Below, in pieces: positions 16,097-25,106 of a stretch of DNA of 64,000 nt. The stretch comes from Yeosuana marina (GTDB taxonomy: Bacteria; Bacteroidota; Bacteroidia; Flavobacteriales; Flavobacteriaceae). The notes under the pieces are model-generated. The model ran no database searches. It saw only the letters and a list, made by a program, of their open reading frames with translations, and was not told the DNA's origin. Every line of letters starts with the position of its first letter. Position 1 is the stretch's first letter. The DNA lies in the NCBI RefSeq assembly GCF_011762485.1, contig NZ_JAAKGI010000039.1, positions 62,001 through 126,000 of the forward strand, given 5' to 3'. A program made the translations under genes and the position numbers.

Positions 16097-17304
16097 TGAG
16101 TTTAAAAAATAACTTAGATAAATTAAAACAAAAGTATAAAGGCACCAAAATGGCTACGGCTTTTGGTGCGTTTCATACGTTTTTATATACGCCAAATGAT
16201 ACTACCCATAACGGGACTCATATAAAAGCAGCGGATGATTTAAAGCGAACCATGAACACGGTTATTTTAGCTTTAATCCCATGTTTAATATTTGGGATGT
16301 TCAATGCAGGTTATCAACACTATTTGGCGGCAGGAGATATTGATGCTGCAACAGGTGGGTTTTTTAGTAGCCAATTCTGGACGCTTGATAATTTTTCACT
16401 AGGCTTTTGGAAAATAATTCCATTAGTTATTGTGTCGTATGGAGTTGGTTTAGGAATAGAGTTTTTATTCGCAACTATTAAAAACCACGAAGTAGAAGAA
16501 GGATACTTAGTAACAGGTATGCTTGTGCCACTTATTGTGCCAGTTGATATTCCTTTATGGATGCTGGCAGTTGCCGTAGCATTTGGAGTTGTTATTGGTA
16601 AAGAAGTCTTTGGAGGAACAGGAATGAATATATTAAATCCTGCTTTAACCATAAGAGCCTTTTTGTTTTTTGCTTATCCAACATGGATGAGTGGCGATAA
16701 GGTTTGGGTTCAAGGAGCTGTTGAAAGTATAGGTAAAGTTGATGCAATTTCAGGCGAAACTATGTTAGGAAGTTTAGCTCAAGGCAGACATTTAGGGTAT
16801 TCGGTTTGGGATATGTTCTATGGTTTCATACCTGGTTCAATTGGAGAAACATCGACCTTGTTGATTATTTTAGGTGGATTGTTCTTAATTTTTACAAAAA
16901 TTGGAAGTTGGAGAATTATGTTGTCTTCTGTAGTTGGAGCATTAATCATGGGACTCATTTTTAATTACCTTGTTGATGTAAATGTTATTTCAGAAGGTAG
17001 CAAGTTTTATGGATTAATGAGTACTCCTTTTTGGGAACACTTAATAATTGGAGGATTTGCTTTTGGTACAGTATATATGGCGACAGATCCTGTTACTGCA
17101 TCGCAAACCAATAAAGGAAAGTGGATTTATGGCTTTTTTGTTGGTTTCCTTTCTATCTTAATTCGGGTATTCAATCCAGCTTATCCAGAAGGTGTAATGT
17201 TAGCAATATTGTTAATGAATGTTTTTGCACCAACCATTGATCATTACGTGGTTAAAGGGAATATAAAACAGAGACTAAAGCGTTTAAAAGTTAAAACTGC
17301 TTAA
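16096..17304 (+). CDS. nqrB: Na+-translocating NADH:quinone reductase subunit B
   Basis: NqrB is the multi-spanning membrane subunit that carries covalently bound FMN and riboflavin and forms part of the sodium path. The flavinylation site is seen as SGET with T222 (in VDAISGETMLGS), equivalent to the SGAT motif of other bacteria but with Glu in place of Ala. Many hydrophobic segments are evident, including GKEVFGGTGMNILNPALTIRAF. Its 402 residues are normal. It needs an ApbE flavin transferase, which is not in this window. Confidence 0.96.
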   Translation: MSLKNNLDKLKQKYKGTKMATAFGAFHTFLYTPNDTTHNGTHIKAADDLKRTMNTVILALIPCLIFGMFNAGYQHYLAAGDIDAATGGFFSSQFWTLDNFSLGFWKIIPLVIVSYGVGLGIEFLFATIKNHEVEEGYLVTGMLVPLIVPVDIPLWMLAVAVAFGVVIGKEVFGGTGMNILNPALTIRAFLFFAYPTWMSGDKVWVQGAVESIGKVDAISGETMLGSLAQGRHLGYSVWDMFYGFIPGSIGETSTLLIILGGLFLIFTKIGSWRIMLSSVVGALIMGLIFNYLVDVNVISEGSKFYGLMSTPFWEHLIIGGFAFGTVYMATDPVTASQTNKGKWIYGFFVGFLSILIRVFNPAYPEGVMLAILLMNVFAPTIDHYVVKGNIKQRLKRLKVKTA

Positions 17305-18053
17305 TGATGGAAAATAGAACAGATAAAAATTCTTATACAATATTATTTGCCATAGGTATGGTATTGGTTGTTGGTGCCTTGTTAGCTTATGCATCTGAAG
17401 CCTTGAAACCAAAAATTACTGAAAATAAACGCCTGGAAATACAACAGAACATATTATATGCTATGGGTGTTAATGATAATGAAGATGGAAGTGTAAACTT
17501 TATTCCAACTAACAAAGTGGCTAGTGTGTTTTCAAAATATATCAAAAAGCAATTAGTTATAGAAGGCGATAAGGTTATTGAAGATGATAATGCCTATTTG
17601 ATTGATTTGAAAAAAGAAGAAGCAAAGGCTGCAGATCCAAATTACACAAGAAGATTGCCATTATTTGTAGGAGAGAAAGACGGACAAACATTCTATATTA
17701 TACCTATGAGAGGAAAAGGATTATGGGATGCTATTTGGGGCTATATGGCTGTTGATAAAAACTTAATTGTAGATGGTGTGTATTTTGATCATAAAGGAGA
17801 AACGCCTGGATTAGGAGCCAATATCAATCAGCGATTTTTTATGGACGATTTCAAAGGGGAAGAAATTATGAACGGAAATTCTTTTGTAGGAATAGACGTT
17901 ACAAAAGGTAATAACGATCCTAAAAACGATGATAAAGACGACCATGAAATAGACGCGTTGGCTGGAGCTACAATAACGAGTAATGGAGTAACCGCAATGA
18001 TTAAAAAAGGAGTAGGTATGTATATTCCTTATCTTAAAACATTAAAGAATTAG
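17304..18053 (+). CDS. nqrC: Na+-translocating NADH:quinone reductase subunit C
   Basis: NqrC has one N-terminal membrane anchor (ILFAIGMVLVVGALLAYASEAL) and a large periplasmic FMN-binding domain. The covalent FMN threonine is T223 in DALAGATITSNGV, the standard target of ApbE. The GETPGLGANIN segment is also characteristic. Length is 249 residues. It overlaps nqrB by one base and lies three bases before nqrD. Confidence 0.96.
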   Translation: MMENRTDKNSYTILFAIGMVLVVGALLAYASEALKPKITENKRLEIQQNILYAMGVNDNEDGSVNFIPTNKVASVFSKYIKKQLVIEGDKVIEDDNAYLIDLKKEEAKAADPNYTRRLPLFVGEKDGQTFYIIPMRGKGLWDAIWGYMAVDKNLIVDGVYFDHKGETPGLGANINQRFFMDDFKGEEIMNGNSFVGIDVTKGNNDPKNDDKDDHEIDALAGATITSNGVTAMIKKGVGMYIPYLKTLKN

Positions 18054-18056
18054 AAT

Positions 18057-18704
18057 ATGGGACTTTTATCAAAAAAAGACAGTAAATTAATATTAGATCC
18101 ATTAGCAGATAACAACCCAATTACCATTCAAGTGTTGGGAATTTGTTCTGCCTTGGCAATTACAGCTGAGCTAAAAGCGTCTATCGTAATGGGGCTTTCG
18201 GTTATGGCAGTATTAGCTATTGGTAATGTGGTTATCTCATTAATGAGAAACATCATTCCTTCAAAAATCAGAATTATTGTTCAATTAGTAGTTGTAGCTG
18301 CACTTGTAATTATAGTTGACTTAGTTTTAAAGGCGTATTCGTATCAGTTAAGTAAAACCTTATCCGTTTTTGTAGGGTTAATTATTACAAACTGTATTAT
18401 TATGGGACGTTTTGAAGCGTTTGCTTTGGCAAATGGGCCTTGGCGATCATTCCTTGACGGAATAGGAAATGCTGCTGGTTATGCTTTAATATTAGTAATC
18501 GTTGGTTTTTTTAGAGAGTTATTAGGCTCAGGAACCTTGTTAGGATTTAAAGTATTAGGAGATCCTATTGAAAAAACAGGATTATATGCTTTAGGTTATG
18601 AGAATAACGGATTTATGTTATTATCGCCAATGGCGTTGATAGTTGTAGGAATCATTATTTGGGTGCAACGCAGCAGAAATAAAGCATTAATTGAAGATCA
18701 TTAA
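18057..18704 (+). CDS. nqrD: Na+-translocating NADH:quinone reductase subunit D
   Basis: NqrD is a six-helix membrane subunit homologous to NqrE and to RnfE; together D and E hold an Fe centre between them. The TNCIIMGRFEAFALANGPWRS segment includes the conserved cysteine in the membrane, and FFRELLGSGTLLGF is a family signature. Its 215 residues are complete. Confidence 0.96.
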   Translation: MGLLSKKDSKLILDPLADNNPITIQVLGICSALAITAELKASIVMGLSVMAVLAIGNVVISLMRNIIPSKIRIIVQLVVVAALVIIVDLVLKAYSYQLSKTLSVFVGLIITNCIIMGRFEAFALANGPWRSFLDGIGNAAGYALILVIVGFFRELLGSGTLLGFKVLGDPIEKTGLYALGYENNGFMLLSPMALIVVGIIIWVQRSRNKALIEDH

Positions 18705-18781
18705 AAATTAGTAACCACCAGTTGACAGATTCATTATACTAGTAATGATTACTGAAAACTAAATACTGAATACTAGAAAAA
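18705..18781. repeat. nqrD-nqrE spacer with short ACTGAATACT-like repeats
   Basis: This 77-base spacer is the only sizeable gap in the nqr operon. Its second half consists of degenerate tandem repeats of the type ACTGAAAACT, AAATACTGAATACTAG. Similar low-complexity strings occur in flavobacterial intergenic regions. I see no hairpin strong enough for a terminator, so the operon probably reads through. Confidence 0.45.
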
Positions 18782-19537
18782 ATGGAATATTTAGAATTAT
18801 TTTTAAAATCAATATTTATAGATAACATGGTGTTTGCCACATTCTTAGGGATGTGTTCTTTCCTTGCTGTATCTAAAAAAGTGTCAACTGCTGTTGGTCT
18901 TGGAGCTGCTGTTATCTTTGTAATGCTAATTACAGTGCCTTTAAACTGGTTGTTAGATCATTACTTATTACAACCTGGTGCTTTATCATGGTTAGGAGAA
19001 GGATATGCTGATTATGATTTGAGTTTCTTATCATTTATCATGTTTATCGCTACAATAGCTACTATGGTGCAATTAGTTGAAATTGTAGTTGAAAAATTTT
19101 CACCTTCGTTATATAATTCATTGGGTATATTTTTGCCACTTATTGCAGTTAACTGTGCTATTTTGGGAGGGTCATTGTTTATGCAATCGCGAGAGATTCC
19201 TACGTTAGGTTTAGCAACTGTTTATGGTATAGGGTCAGGGATAGGATGGTTTTTAGCTATTCTTTCTATTGCTGCTATTCGTGAGAAAATTAGATATTCA
19301 AATGTACCTGCTCCACTAAGAGGTTTAGGAATCACATTTATTATTACTGGGTTAATGGCTATTGGGTTTATGAGTTTTGGAGGTATGTTAACTGGAGGTG
19401 ATGAAAAGCCTAAAGAAGAACAAAAAACTGCCATGCAAATAGAAGAATCTAACACAGCAACACCTAGCGGTATTGAGAGTTCAGATAAGAATGCAAAAGA
19501 AAAAGTGTTAGCTAACAACTTAAAAGTAAATGAGTAA
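18782..19537 (+). CDS. nqrE: Na+-translocating NADH:quinone reductase subunit E, extended
   Basis: NqrE is the second six-helix membrane subunit and shares the intramembrane Fe centre with NqrD. The family stretches [22 protein letters not shown]-like start and [16 protein letters not shown] with the conserved Cys are intact. The protein is 251 residues, about 50 longer than the gamma-proteobacterial subunit: after the last helix it carries a hydrophilic tail rich in Lys, Glu and Ser (from about residue 205). The tail overlaps the nqrF start by 8 bases. Similar tails occur in other Bacteroidota as far as I recall; their role is unknown. Confidence 0.95.
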   Translation: MEYLELFLKSIFIDNMVFATFLGMCSFLAVSKKVSTAVGLGAAVIFVMLITVPLNWLLDHYLLQPGALSWLGEGYADYDLSFLSFIMFIATIATMVQLVEIVVEKFSPSLYNSLGIFLPLIAVNCAILGGSLFMQSREIPTLGLATVYGIGSGIGWFLAILSIAAIREKIRYSNVPAPLRGLGITFIITGLMAIGFMSFGGMLTGGDEKPKEEQKTAMQIEESNTATPSGIESSDKNAKEKVLANNLKVNE

Positions 19538-20846
19538 CATGATTTTAGCCGTAAGTACATTAGGAACCATAGTAGCAACAGTAGCTACTTTTTTAATCAT
19601 TACATTGTTATTGGTTATTTTACTATTGGTTGTAAAACAAAAATTATCACCATCTGGTCCTGTTAAAATAACAATTAATGGTGAAAAAGAAATCGAAGTA
19701 GCCTCAGGCGGATCGTTGTTATCAACCTTAGGGAATAAAAAAATATTTTTGCCATCAGCATGTGGTGGTGGTGGAACATGTATTCAATGTGAATGTCATG
19801 TATTATCCGGTGGTGGTGAAGCGCTGCCTACAGAAACTCCTCATTTTACAAGAAAAGAATTGCAACATGGAGCTCGTTTAGCATGCCAGGTTAAAGTAAA
19901 ACAAGACATGAATATCACCATTCCCGAGGAAGTGTTTGGTATAAAAAAATGGGAAGCGACGGTTGTTAGAAACTATAATGTAGCATCTTTTATTAAAGAG
20001 TTTGTTGTTGAAATTCCCGAGGATATGAATTATAAGGCTGGTGGCTATATTCAAATTGAAATTCCAGAATGTGAAGTTAAGTATTCTGATATTGATATTA
20101 CAGCACATCCAGAAGAACACGAAACACCAGATAAATTTCAAGATGAGTGGGATAAATTTAAATTATGGCCATTAGTAATGAAGAATAACGAAACGGTTGA
20201 GCGTGCATATTCTATGGCTTCTTATCCAGCTGAAGGTAGAGAAATTATGTTGAATGTACGTATTGCAACACCTCCTTTTGATCGAGCAAAAGGTGGTTGG
20301 ATGGATGTAAATCCAGGGATAGCATCGTCTTATATTTTCTCAAGAAAAAAAGGAGATAAAGTAACTATTTCTGGTCCTTACGGTGAATTCTTTATTAATG
20401 AGTCAGATGCAGAAATGTTATATGTTGGTGGTGGAGCAGGTATGGCACCAATGCGTTCGCACTTATATCATTTGTTCAAAACTTTGAAGACAGGTAGAAA
20501 AGTAACCTATTGGTATGGTGGACGTTCTAAGCGTGAATTGTTTTACTTAGAACATTTCCGTGAATTGGAAAAAGAGTTTTCAAACTTTAAATTCTACTTA
20601 GCCTTGTCAGAGCCATTGCCAGAAGATAACTGGAAAGTAAAAGAAAATATTGATGCTCCAGGAGATGGTTTTGTTGGATTTATACATAATTGTGTAATTG
20701 ATAATTATTTAAATCATCATGAAACACCAGAAGACATCGAATTGTACTTCTGTGGTCCTCCGTTAATGAACCAAGCCGTTCAAAAAATGGGCGAAGATTT
20801 TGGGATTCCAGATGAAAATATTCGTTTTGACGATTTTGGTGGATAA
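19530..20846 (+). CDS. nqrF: Na+-translocating NADH:quinone reductase subunit F
   Basis: NqrF is the electron entry subunit: NADH reduces its FAD, and electrons pass to a [2Fe-2S] cluster. An N-terminal membrane anchor (about residues 10-35) is followed by the ferredoxin domain with cysteines C78, C84, C87 and C119 ([15 protein letters not shown] and LACQ), then an FAD-binding region with [10 protein letters not shown] and the NADH-binding [14 protein letters not shown] and YFCGPPLMN. Its 438 residues are somewhat longer than the 407 of Vibrio. An ATG nine bases downstream of the chosen start is an equally possible start. Confidence 0.96.
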   Translation: MSNMILAVSTLGTIVATVATFLIITLLLVILLLVVKQKLSPSGPVKITINGEKEIEVASGGSLLSTLGNKKIFLPSACGGGGTCIQCECHVLSGGGEALPTETPHFTRKELQHGARLACQVKVKQDMNITIPEEVFGIKKWEATVVRNYNVASFIKEFVVEIPEDMNYKAGGYIQIEIPECEVKYSDIDITAHPEEHETPDKFQDEWDKFKLWPLVMKNNETVERAYSMASYPAEGREIMLNVRIATPPFDRAKGGWMDVNPGIASSYIFSRKKGDKVTISGPYGEFFINESDAEMLYVGGGAGMAPMRSHLYHLFKTLKTGRKVTYWYGGRSKRELFYLEHFRELEKEFSNFKFYLALSEPLPEDNWKVKENIDAPGDGFVGFIHNCVIDNYLNHHETPEDIELYFCGPPLMNQAVQKMGEDFGIPDENIRFDDFGG

Positions 20847-20862
20847 TCAAAATATAAGTAAT

Positions 20863-20895
20863 AAAAAAAGCCAACTTTTAAAGTTGGCTTTTTTT
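20863..20895. terminator. Terminator of the nqr operon
   Basis: GCCAACTTT (20870-20878) pairs with AAAGTTGGC (20880-20888), with an A-run before and a T-run after. It can act for nqrF and for the convergent minus-strand gene. Confidence 0.85.
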
Positions 20896-20924
20896 ATAGT
20901 TTCAAATAATAGCTTTTACTTTAT

Positions 20925-21380
20925 TCAGGCTACAGCTACCAATTCCTTTTTCTGCTCTTCGTATTCAAACAATTTTGTGTAATCCTCTAAAGCATCGGGG
21001 ATGTTGTCAAGCTCACAAAGAAACTTTACTACAGCACACAAGCCATAAAATAAAACCTCTTTATCGGTCGGGTTTTCTGGTTTTTTGTTTTTATGATGAA
21101 GCGGTAACGTATAACCACAAGCTTTTAAAAAAGTAGCTTCAATTTTCAATAATTCGAGCGGAGAATAGCCATTAAACTTGCGTCCAATACTTTGGTGTAC
21201 GTTTCCAATATAATTTAATTCGACAGAACCATGATGGTCTGAAAGGTGTTTCCAGCTATCAGTATTATCCAAGATATTGCCAACAGCACATTGATTGCAG
21301 CATTCAGGATGTAATTGGTTTTCGTGAAATGCGACATATAGCTTTTTTAATGCCGCGTCTATTCTATTTGCATTTCTCAT
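20925..21380 (-). CDS. Conserved hypothetical protein, cysteine-rich N-terminus
   Basis: I do not recognise a function. The 151-residue protein has no signal peptide and is probably cytosolic. Near residue 27 it has HPECCNQCAVGN, a tight cysteine cluster that could bind a metal or an Fe-S centre, followed by conserved-looking aromatic and His residues (WKHLSDHHGS). Similar flavobacterial proteins are sometimes labelled as NqrF in databases, apparently because they sit beside nqrF; the sequence has no ferredoxin, FAD or NADH motif to justify that. It is convergent with nqrF. Confidence 0.7.
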   Translation of the reverse strand: MRNANRIDAALKKLYVAFHENQLHPECCNQCAVGNILDNTDSWKHLSDHHGSVELNYIGNVHQSIGRKFNGYSPLELLKIEATFLKACGYTLPLHHKNKKPENPTDKEVLFYGLCAVVKFLCELDNIPDALEDYTKLFEYEEQKKELVAVA

Positions 21381-21494
21381 GACTTAGAATTTTTATTTCT
21401 AAGATATTAAAAATATTTAACTTTTTAAAAGTAGAAATACTTATCCTATTTTTCCTAATAGATGTTTTTTTATGTTTTATTCAATGAAAACAAA

Positions 21495-22070
21495 TTATTT
21501 CACCATTCCTGGTGGATATTTTTTCATGATTTCTGCAACAAATTCTTTAATACGCTCTTCTTTTTTATCTATGTTTCTTGATAGGTAACCAGTTCCCATT
21601 CCTTGCCAAACAAGTTCTTTTTTATTAGCGTCAATAAGATCGATGTATAAAGTACCTTCGGTAGATGTAGAAACATTAGGCTGATTCCAACCCCAGCCCC
21701 AGCCTGGTCCAAATCCTCCCCAGCCTGGTCCAAATCCTCCCCAGCCCCAGCCGCCATAACCCCAATAGTTGTTATAGACGTCTACACGTTGATTTGATTT
21801 TGTAAAAAGACTTACTAATAAATCTGGTTTATCAGATTTAGTATATCCTTTTGCTAATAATTCAGATTCAATTGCGCGAAGGATTCTTCGTTTATCTAAG
21901 TCGCTTATTTCTGCCTTATCTATACCTGTTTTAAAGAAGGCAAACGTTTTGTAGTCGTTAAAGTTTGCATTTCTGTCATAATCAGCTGCAACTCTCACAG
22001 AGGTGCAGGATGTTACCACTAATAGTATCACTAAAAGGGGTGCTAAATTTAAGAGTCTTTTCATTTTCAT
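21495..22070 (-). CDS. DUF4136 lipoprotein with Gly-Trp-Phe repeat loop
   Basis: This is a lipoprotein (signal ending LLVVTSC at about residue 22) of the DUF4136 family, envelope proteins of unknown function. The DUF4136 core is seen as DYDRNANFNDYKTFAFF and SDKPDLLVSLFTK, and the C-terminal EGTLYIDLIDANKKELVWQG. In between is an insertion of Gly, Trp, Phe and Pro (YWGYGGWGWGGFGPGWGGFG) encoded by a 21-base tandem repeat. The start may be this ATG or the one two codons later (22064). Confidence 0.78.
   Translation of the reverse strand: MKMKRLLNLAPLLVILLVVTSCTSVRVAADYDRNANFNDYKTFAFFKTGIDKAEISDLDKRRILRAIESELLAKGYTKSDKPDLLVSLFTKSNQRVDVYNNYWGYGGWGWGGFGPGWGGFGPGWGWGWNQPNVSTSTEGTLYIDLIDANKKELVWQGMGTGYLSRNIDKKEERIKEFVAEIMKKYPPGMVK
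21700..21741. repeat. Perfect 21-bp tandem repeat (2 copies) in the DUF4136 gene
   Basis: The unit CAGCCTGGTCCAAATCCTCCC occurs twice head to tail (21700-21720 and 21721-21741) and encodes repeated GFGPGWG. The unit is a multiple of three, so copy-number change by slippage keeps the frame and alters the length of the glycine-rich loop. Confidence 0.85.
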
Positions 22071-22286
22071 TTTTTTTAATAGTTATAACTAATTTAAGAA
22101 ATTATAGTTTAATATTCCTCTAAGTCGGATTCTAAATATGTCACTTTCTTTAAGGTTGAAAAATAATATTAAATCAATGCTTTATGCTATTTTAAGCATC
22201 AAGAATCATACCAAATAACAGGTTATTTAGCCTTGTAATATATTACTCTTAATTAAGTTATAAAAACTAGGTTTGTCTTTAATTAG

Positions 22287-22448
22287 TCAATAATTTTTTC
22301 CTTTTTTAACATTGTAACCATAAGGGCAATGCCTACAATTACTTTCGCAACAATAGCCACGTTTTAAGTGGTATTGTTCAGTAAAACAACGATAACCTTC
22401 GGGCGTTAGGTAATAATCACCTTCTTCAATGGGGATAATTTTCTTCAT
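22287..22448 (-). CDS. DUF5522 small protein
   Basis: This 53-residue protein has the DUF5522 pattern: DYYLTPEGYRCFTEQYHLKRGYCCESNCRHCPYGY. Four cysteines (CC, C, C) and a His near the C-terminus suggest a small metal-binding module. Start and stop are ATG at 22448 and TGA at 22289-22287. The family is common in Bacteroidota and has no known function as far as I know. It is divergent from the next gene. Confidence 0.8.
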   Translation of the reverse strand: MKKIIPIEEGDYYLTPEGYRCFTEQYHLKRGYCCESNCRHCPYGYNVKKGKNY

Positions 22449-22498
22449 AGATAAACAAAGATAGTGTAATTTGGATTGATTTTTGAGTGCTTATTGCT

Positions 22499-22846
22499 AT
22501 GATTATATGTTATAAATATGCAGTTCCAAAGGGATATATTGGTTTAACTATATTTCCTTTTATATTCTTAAAGCACAAAAAATTTAGGAAGAATAACGCA
22601 CTGATAAATCATGAACGTATTCATTTGAAACAGCAGTTAGAACTTTTTATTTTGCCCTTCTTTATTTGGTATGGAATTGAATTTTTAATTCGATTGCTTT
22701 ATTATAAAAAATGGAATATGGCGTATAGTAATATATCTTTTGAGCGAGAAGCATATCATAATGAATCTAACTTAAACTACTTGAATGAAAAAGGATTTTG
22801 GAAATTTTTAAAGTATCTTCGCAACTATGATTTTCAAGCTAAATAG
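22499..22846 (+). CDS. Small membrane protein with HExxH motif
   Basis: I do not recognise a named family. The 115-residue protein (ATG at 22499; a GTG at 22487 would add four residues) has a hydrophobic segment near the start, then NHERIHLKQQ, an HExxH zinc-peptidase-like motif, then a second hydrophobic segment (LFILPFFIWYGIEFLIRLLYY) and EREAYHNE, where a Glu could be a third zinc ligand. This arrangement recalls M48/M56-type membrane zincins in miniature, but its small size makes catalysis uncertain. It overlaps the next gene by 20 bases and so is translationally coupled to it. Confidence 0.6.
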   Translation: MIICYKYAVPKGYIGLTIFPFIFLKHKKFRKNNALINHERIHLKQQLELFILPFFIWYGIEFLIRLLYYKKWNMAYSNISFEREAYHNESNLNYLNEKGFWKFLKYLRNYDFQAK

Positions 22847-23738
22847 AAGTATTAACCAGACTATTAGTTTACCTAAGAAATACGGTGTTGAGTTGCTTTT
22901 AAAGCGAGAAGATGAGATTCACCCATTTATTTCTGGTAATAAATACAGAAAGTTAAAATATAATATTGAAGAAGCTAGAAAATTAAATTATAAAACCTTG
23001 TTAACCTTTGGAGGCGCCTATTCCAATCATATTGCAGCAGCAGCATTTGCAGGCAAAGAATTTGGATTTAAAACTATTGGAATCATAAGAGGCGATGAAT
23101 TGCGAGATAAGATTAATGAAAATCCTACGTTATCATTTGCAGAGGCTTGTGGGATGCAATTTAAGTTTGTATCAAGAGAGTTATTTAGAACAAAACATAC
23201 AAAAGAATTTATTGAAAAATTAAAGGAAGAGTTTGGTGATTTTTATTTGTTGCCAGAAGGCGGAACGAATGTCTTAGCTATTAGAGGATGTGAAGAAATA
23301 TTAACTGATGAGGATGCTTCTGTTGATTATGTATGTTGTGCTATAGGAACAGGTGGTACCATTTCCGGACTTATAAATAGTTCGCAACCTGATCAACAAG
23401 TATTAGGATTTCCTGCTTTAAAAGGTTCTTTTTTAAAAGAAGATATTAGTAAATTTGTAAGCAAGCAAAATTGGAGTCTTATTACAGAGTATCATTTTGG
23501 AGGTTATGCAAAAATAAATACAGAATTGATTGATTTTATAAATCAGTTTAAACAAGAAAATAACATTCAGTTAGACCCGGTATATACAGGAAAGATGATG
23601 TTTGGTATTTTTGATTTATTAGAAAAAGGTTATTTTTCCAAAGGATCAAAAATTTTAGCGATCCATACAGGAGGCTTGCAGGGAATAGCCGGAATGAACA
23701 ATATTTTAAAACAAAAAAAATTACCAATAATTGAATAG
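22827..23738 (+). CDS. 1-aminocyclopropane-1-carboxylate deaminase / D-cysteine desulfhydrase family protein
   Basis: This cytosolic fold type II PLP enzyme belongs to the ACC deaminase / D-cysteine desulfhydrase family. Signatures are LLLKREDEIHPFISGNKYRK, whose second Lys after the GN is the usual Schiff-base lysine, the GGAYSNHIAAAA loop that binds the cofactor, and GTGGTISG for the phosphate. At 303 residues it is a little short of the typical 330. The physiological substrate cannot be told from sequence; D-cysteine or a similar D-amino acid is more likely than ACC in this group. Confidence 0.85.
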   Translation: MIFKLNRSINQTISLPKKYGVELLLKREDEIHPFISGNKYRKLKYNIEEARKLNYKTLLTFGGAYSNHIAAAAFAGKEFGFKTIGIIRGDELRDKINENPTLSFAEACGMQFKFVSRELFRTKHTKEFIEKLKEEFGDFYLLPEGGTNVLAIRGCEEILTDEDASVDYVCCAIGTGGTISGLINSSQPDQQVLGFPALKGSFLKEDISKFVSKQNWSLITEYHFGGYAKINTELIDFINQFKQENNIQLDPVYTGKMMFGIFDLLEKGYFSKGSKILAIHTGGLQGIAGMNNILKQKKLPIIE

Positions 23739-24909
23739 AATAATTAAAAGAATAGTCCTGATATTGTTTTTGAGCAGTTTGGTTTTTAACTGCGGATCAA
23801 GAAAATCAACAGCTAGAAAACGTCATTCTAAGACAGAACATGTTGTAATTGGTCAAAAACCAATAGAGTCACCAAGCATAACTAAAGGAAAGTCTAATAC
23901 AATAGAACCTGCAAAGATTACGTCAACAGAGCAATACCTTGCTACGTATAGTGCTATAGCACAGCAAGAAATGCGATTATATAAAATACCGGCCAGTATA
24001 ACATTAGCGCAAGGTATATTAGAGTCTAATTCAGGCAGAGGACGACTTTCGGTTGAAGCTAATAATCATTTTGGAATAAAATGTCATGATTGGACAGGAG
24101 CAAAAGTGTATCATGATGATGACACTGCTCAAGAATGTTTTAGAAAATATAATGATGCTAAATATTCGTATAGAGACCATTCGTTGTTTTTAACTACACG
24201 GAAACGTTATGCAAACTTATTTAAGTTAGATATTGACGATTATAAAGGTTGGGCTAGAGAATTAAAAGCAGCAGGCTATGCGACTGATAGAAAATATCCA
24301 GATAAATTGATAACATTGATTCAGCGGTATGAATTATATAAACTTGATGATGAAGTTCTAGATCATAAAAATAAAAACGATACAAATGTGTCAGCAGTCG
24401 TTGAAAATAATGATGCCACCGATGAGACAGAGATAATTTCTCCTGAAAAGAATACCACGGTTAATGTAATCAAGTCACCAGAAAAGCGAGACACAGCGGA
24501 TTCAATGATTGTTTCCTCAAATGAACAAGGACCTAGTCAAGTATCTACTAGTAATTCCTACACTGTAGAACAAGGAGATACTCTGTTTTCAATTGCGAAA
24601 AAATATAATATTTCAATAGAGAAACTACAAGAGTTAAATGGTTTAACGAATACAGAAATTAGTATTGGTCAAAAATTGCTAGTAAAATCTTATGATGGTT
24701 CAGGTCGTAATTCTAGTCAGGAATTGCAAAAGAAAGTTGAAGTAGCAACTAATACTTATATCGTTGAACAAGGAGACACCTTATACTCCATTTCAAAAAA
24801 GTATAACATATCTTTAGATGACCTTCAAGAGTTAAATGGTTTAACCGATAACACCATTAGCCTTGGTCAAGAGCTGCGTATAAAGTCTTTAGATGAACAA
24901 GAACAATAA
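23731..24909 (+). CDS. LysM glucosaminidase lipoprotein, truncated by frameshift
   Basis: This is an exported peptidoglycan hydrolase. A TTG start overlapping the preceding stop gives a lipoprotein signal (LVFNC). Residues about 65-215 form a GH73-type N-acetylglucosaminidase domain with the catalytic Glu in GILESNSGRGRLSVEANNHFGIKC. Two LysM repeats follow (YTVEQGDTLFSIAKKY and YIVEQGDTLYSISKKY). Right after the second, the frame ends at 24909, while a third LysM continues in another frame (24893-25087). Comparison of the two inter-LysM linkers shows two bases missing in the second, so the original gene probably ran to 25087. The truncated product keeps the enzyme domain and two LysM repeats and may still work. 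Confidence 0.82.
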   Translation: MNRIIKRIVLILFLSSLVFNCGSRKSTARKRHSKTEHVVIGQKPIESPSITKGKSNTIEPAKITSTEQYLATYSAIAQQEMRLYKIPASITLAQGILESNSGRGRLSVEANNHFGIKCHDWTGAKVYHDDDTAQECFRKYNDAKYSYRDHSLFLTTRKRYANLFKLDIDDYKGWARELKAAGYATDRKYPDKLITLIQRYELYKLDDEVLDHKNKNDTNVSAVVENNDATDETEIISPEKNTTVNVIKSPEKRDTADSMIVSSNEQGPSQVSTSNSYTVEQGDTLFSIAKKYNISIEKLQELNGLTNTEISIGQKLLVKSYDGSGRNSSQELQKKVEVATNTYIVEQGDTLYSISKKYNISLDDLQELNGLTDNTISLGQELRIKSLDEQEQ

Positions 24910-25087
24910 TAGTCAAGAACTGAAAGATAATGCTGATGTTGCAGTAAACAACACTTACATAGTAGAACAAGGAGATACGTTATATTCTATTTCAAAAAAG
25001 TATCATACTACGGTAGAAGCATTACAAGCGCTTAATAATTTAAACGACACGACTGTTAGCATTGGACAGGAATTGATAATAAAATAA
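24893..25087 (+). pseudogene. Detached third LysM repeat of the preceding gene
   Basis: This 64-residue frame starts at an ATG inside the end of the glucosaminidase gene and overlaps it by 17 bases. It contains the linker SQELKDNADVAVNNTYIV and a full LysM (VEQGDTLYSISKKYHTTVEALQALNNLN), nearly identical to the second repeat upstream. It lacks a signal peptide, so a separate product could not reach the cell wall. It is best read as the frame-shifted 3' end of the upstream gene, through a real mutation, a sequencing error or, less likely, programmed frameshifting. Confidence 0.75.
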
Positions 25088-25106
25088 TTAAAAATATACG
25101 ATTAGA

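Noticed and set aside
20925-21380. NqrF paralogue
   Set aside because: Database names may say so, but the protein has no ferredoxin, FAD or NADH motif; I list it as hypothetical.
22128-22211. Short plus-strand frame of about 26 residues starting near 22138
   Set aside because: Too short, no start signal and no family; the region is AT-rich spacer.
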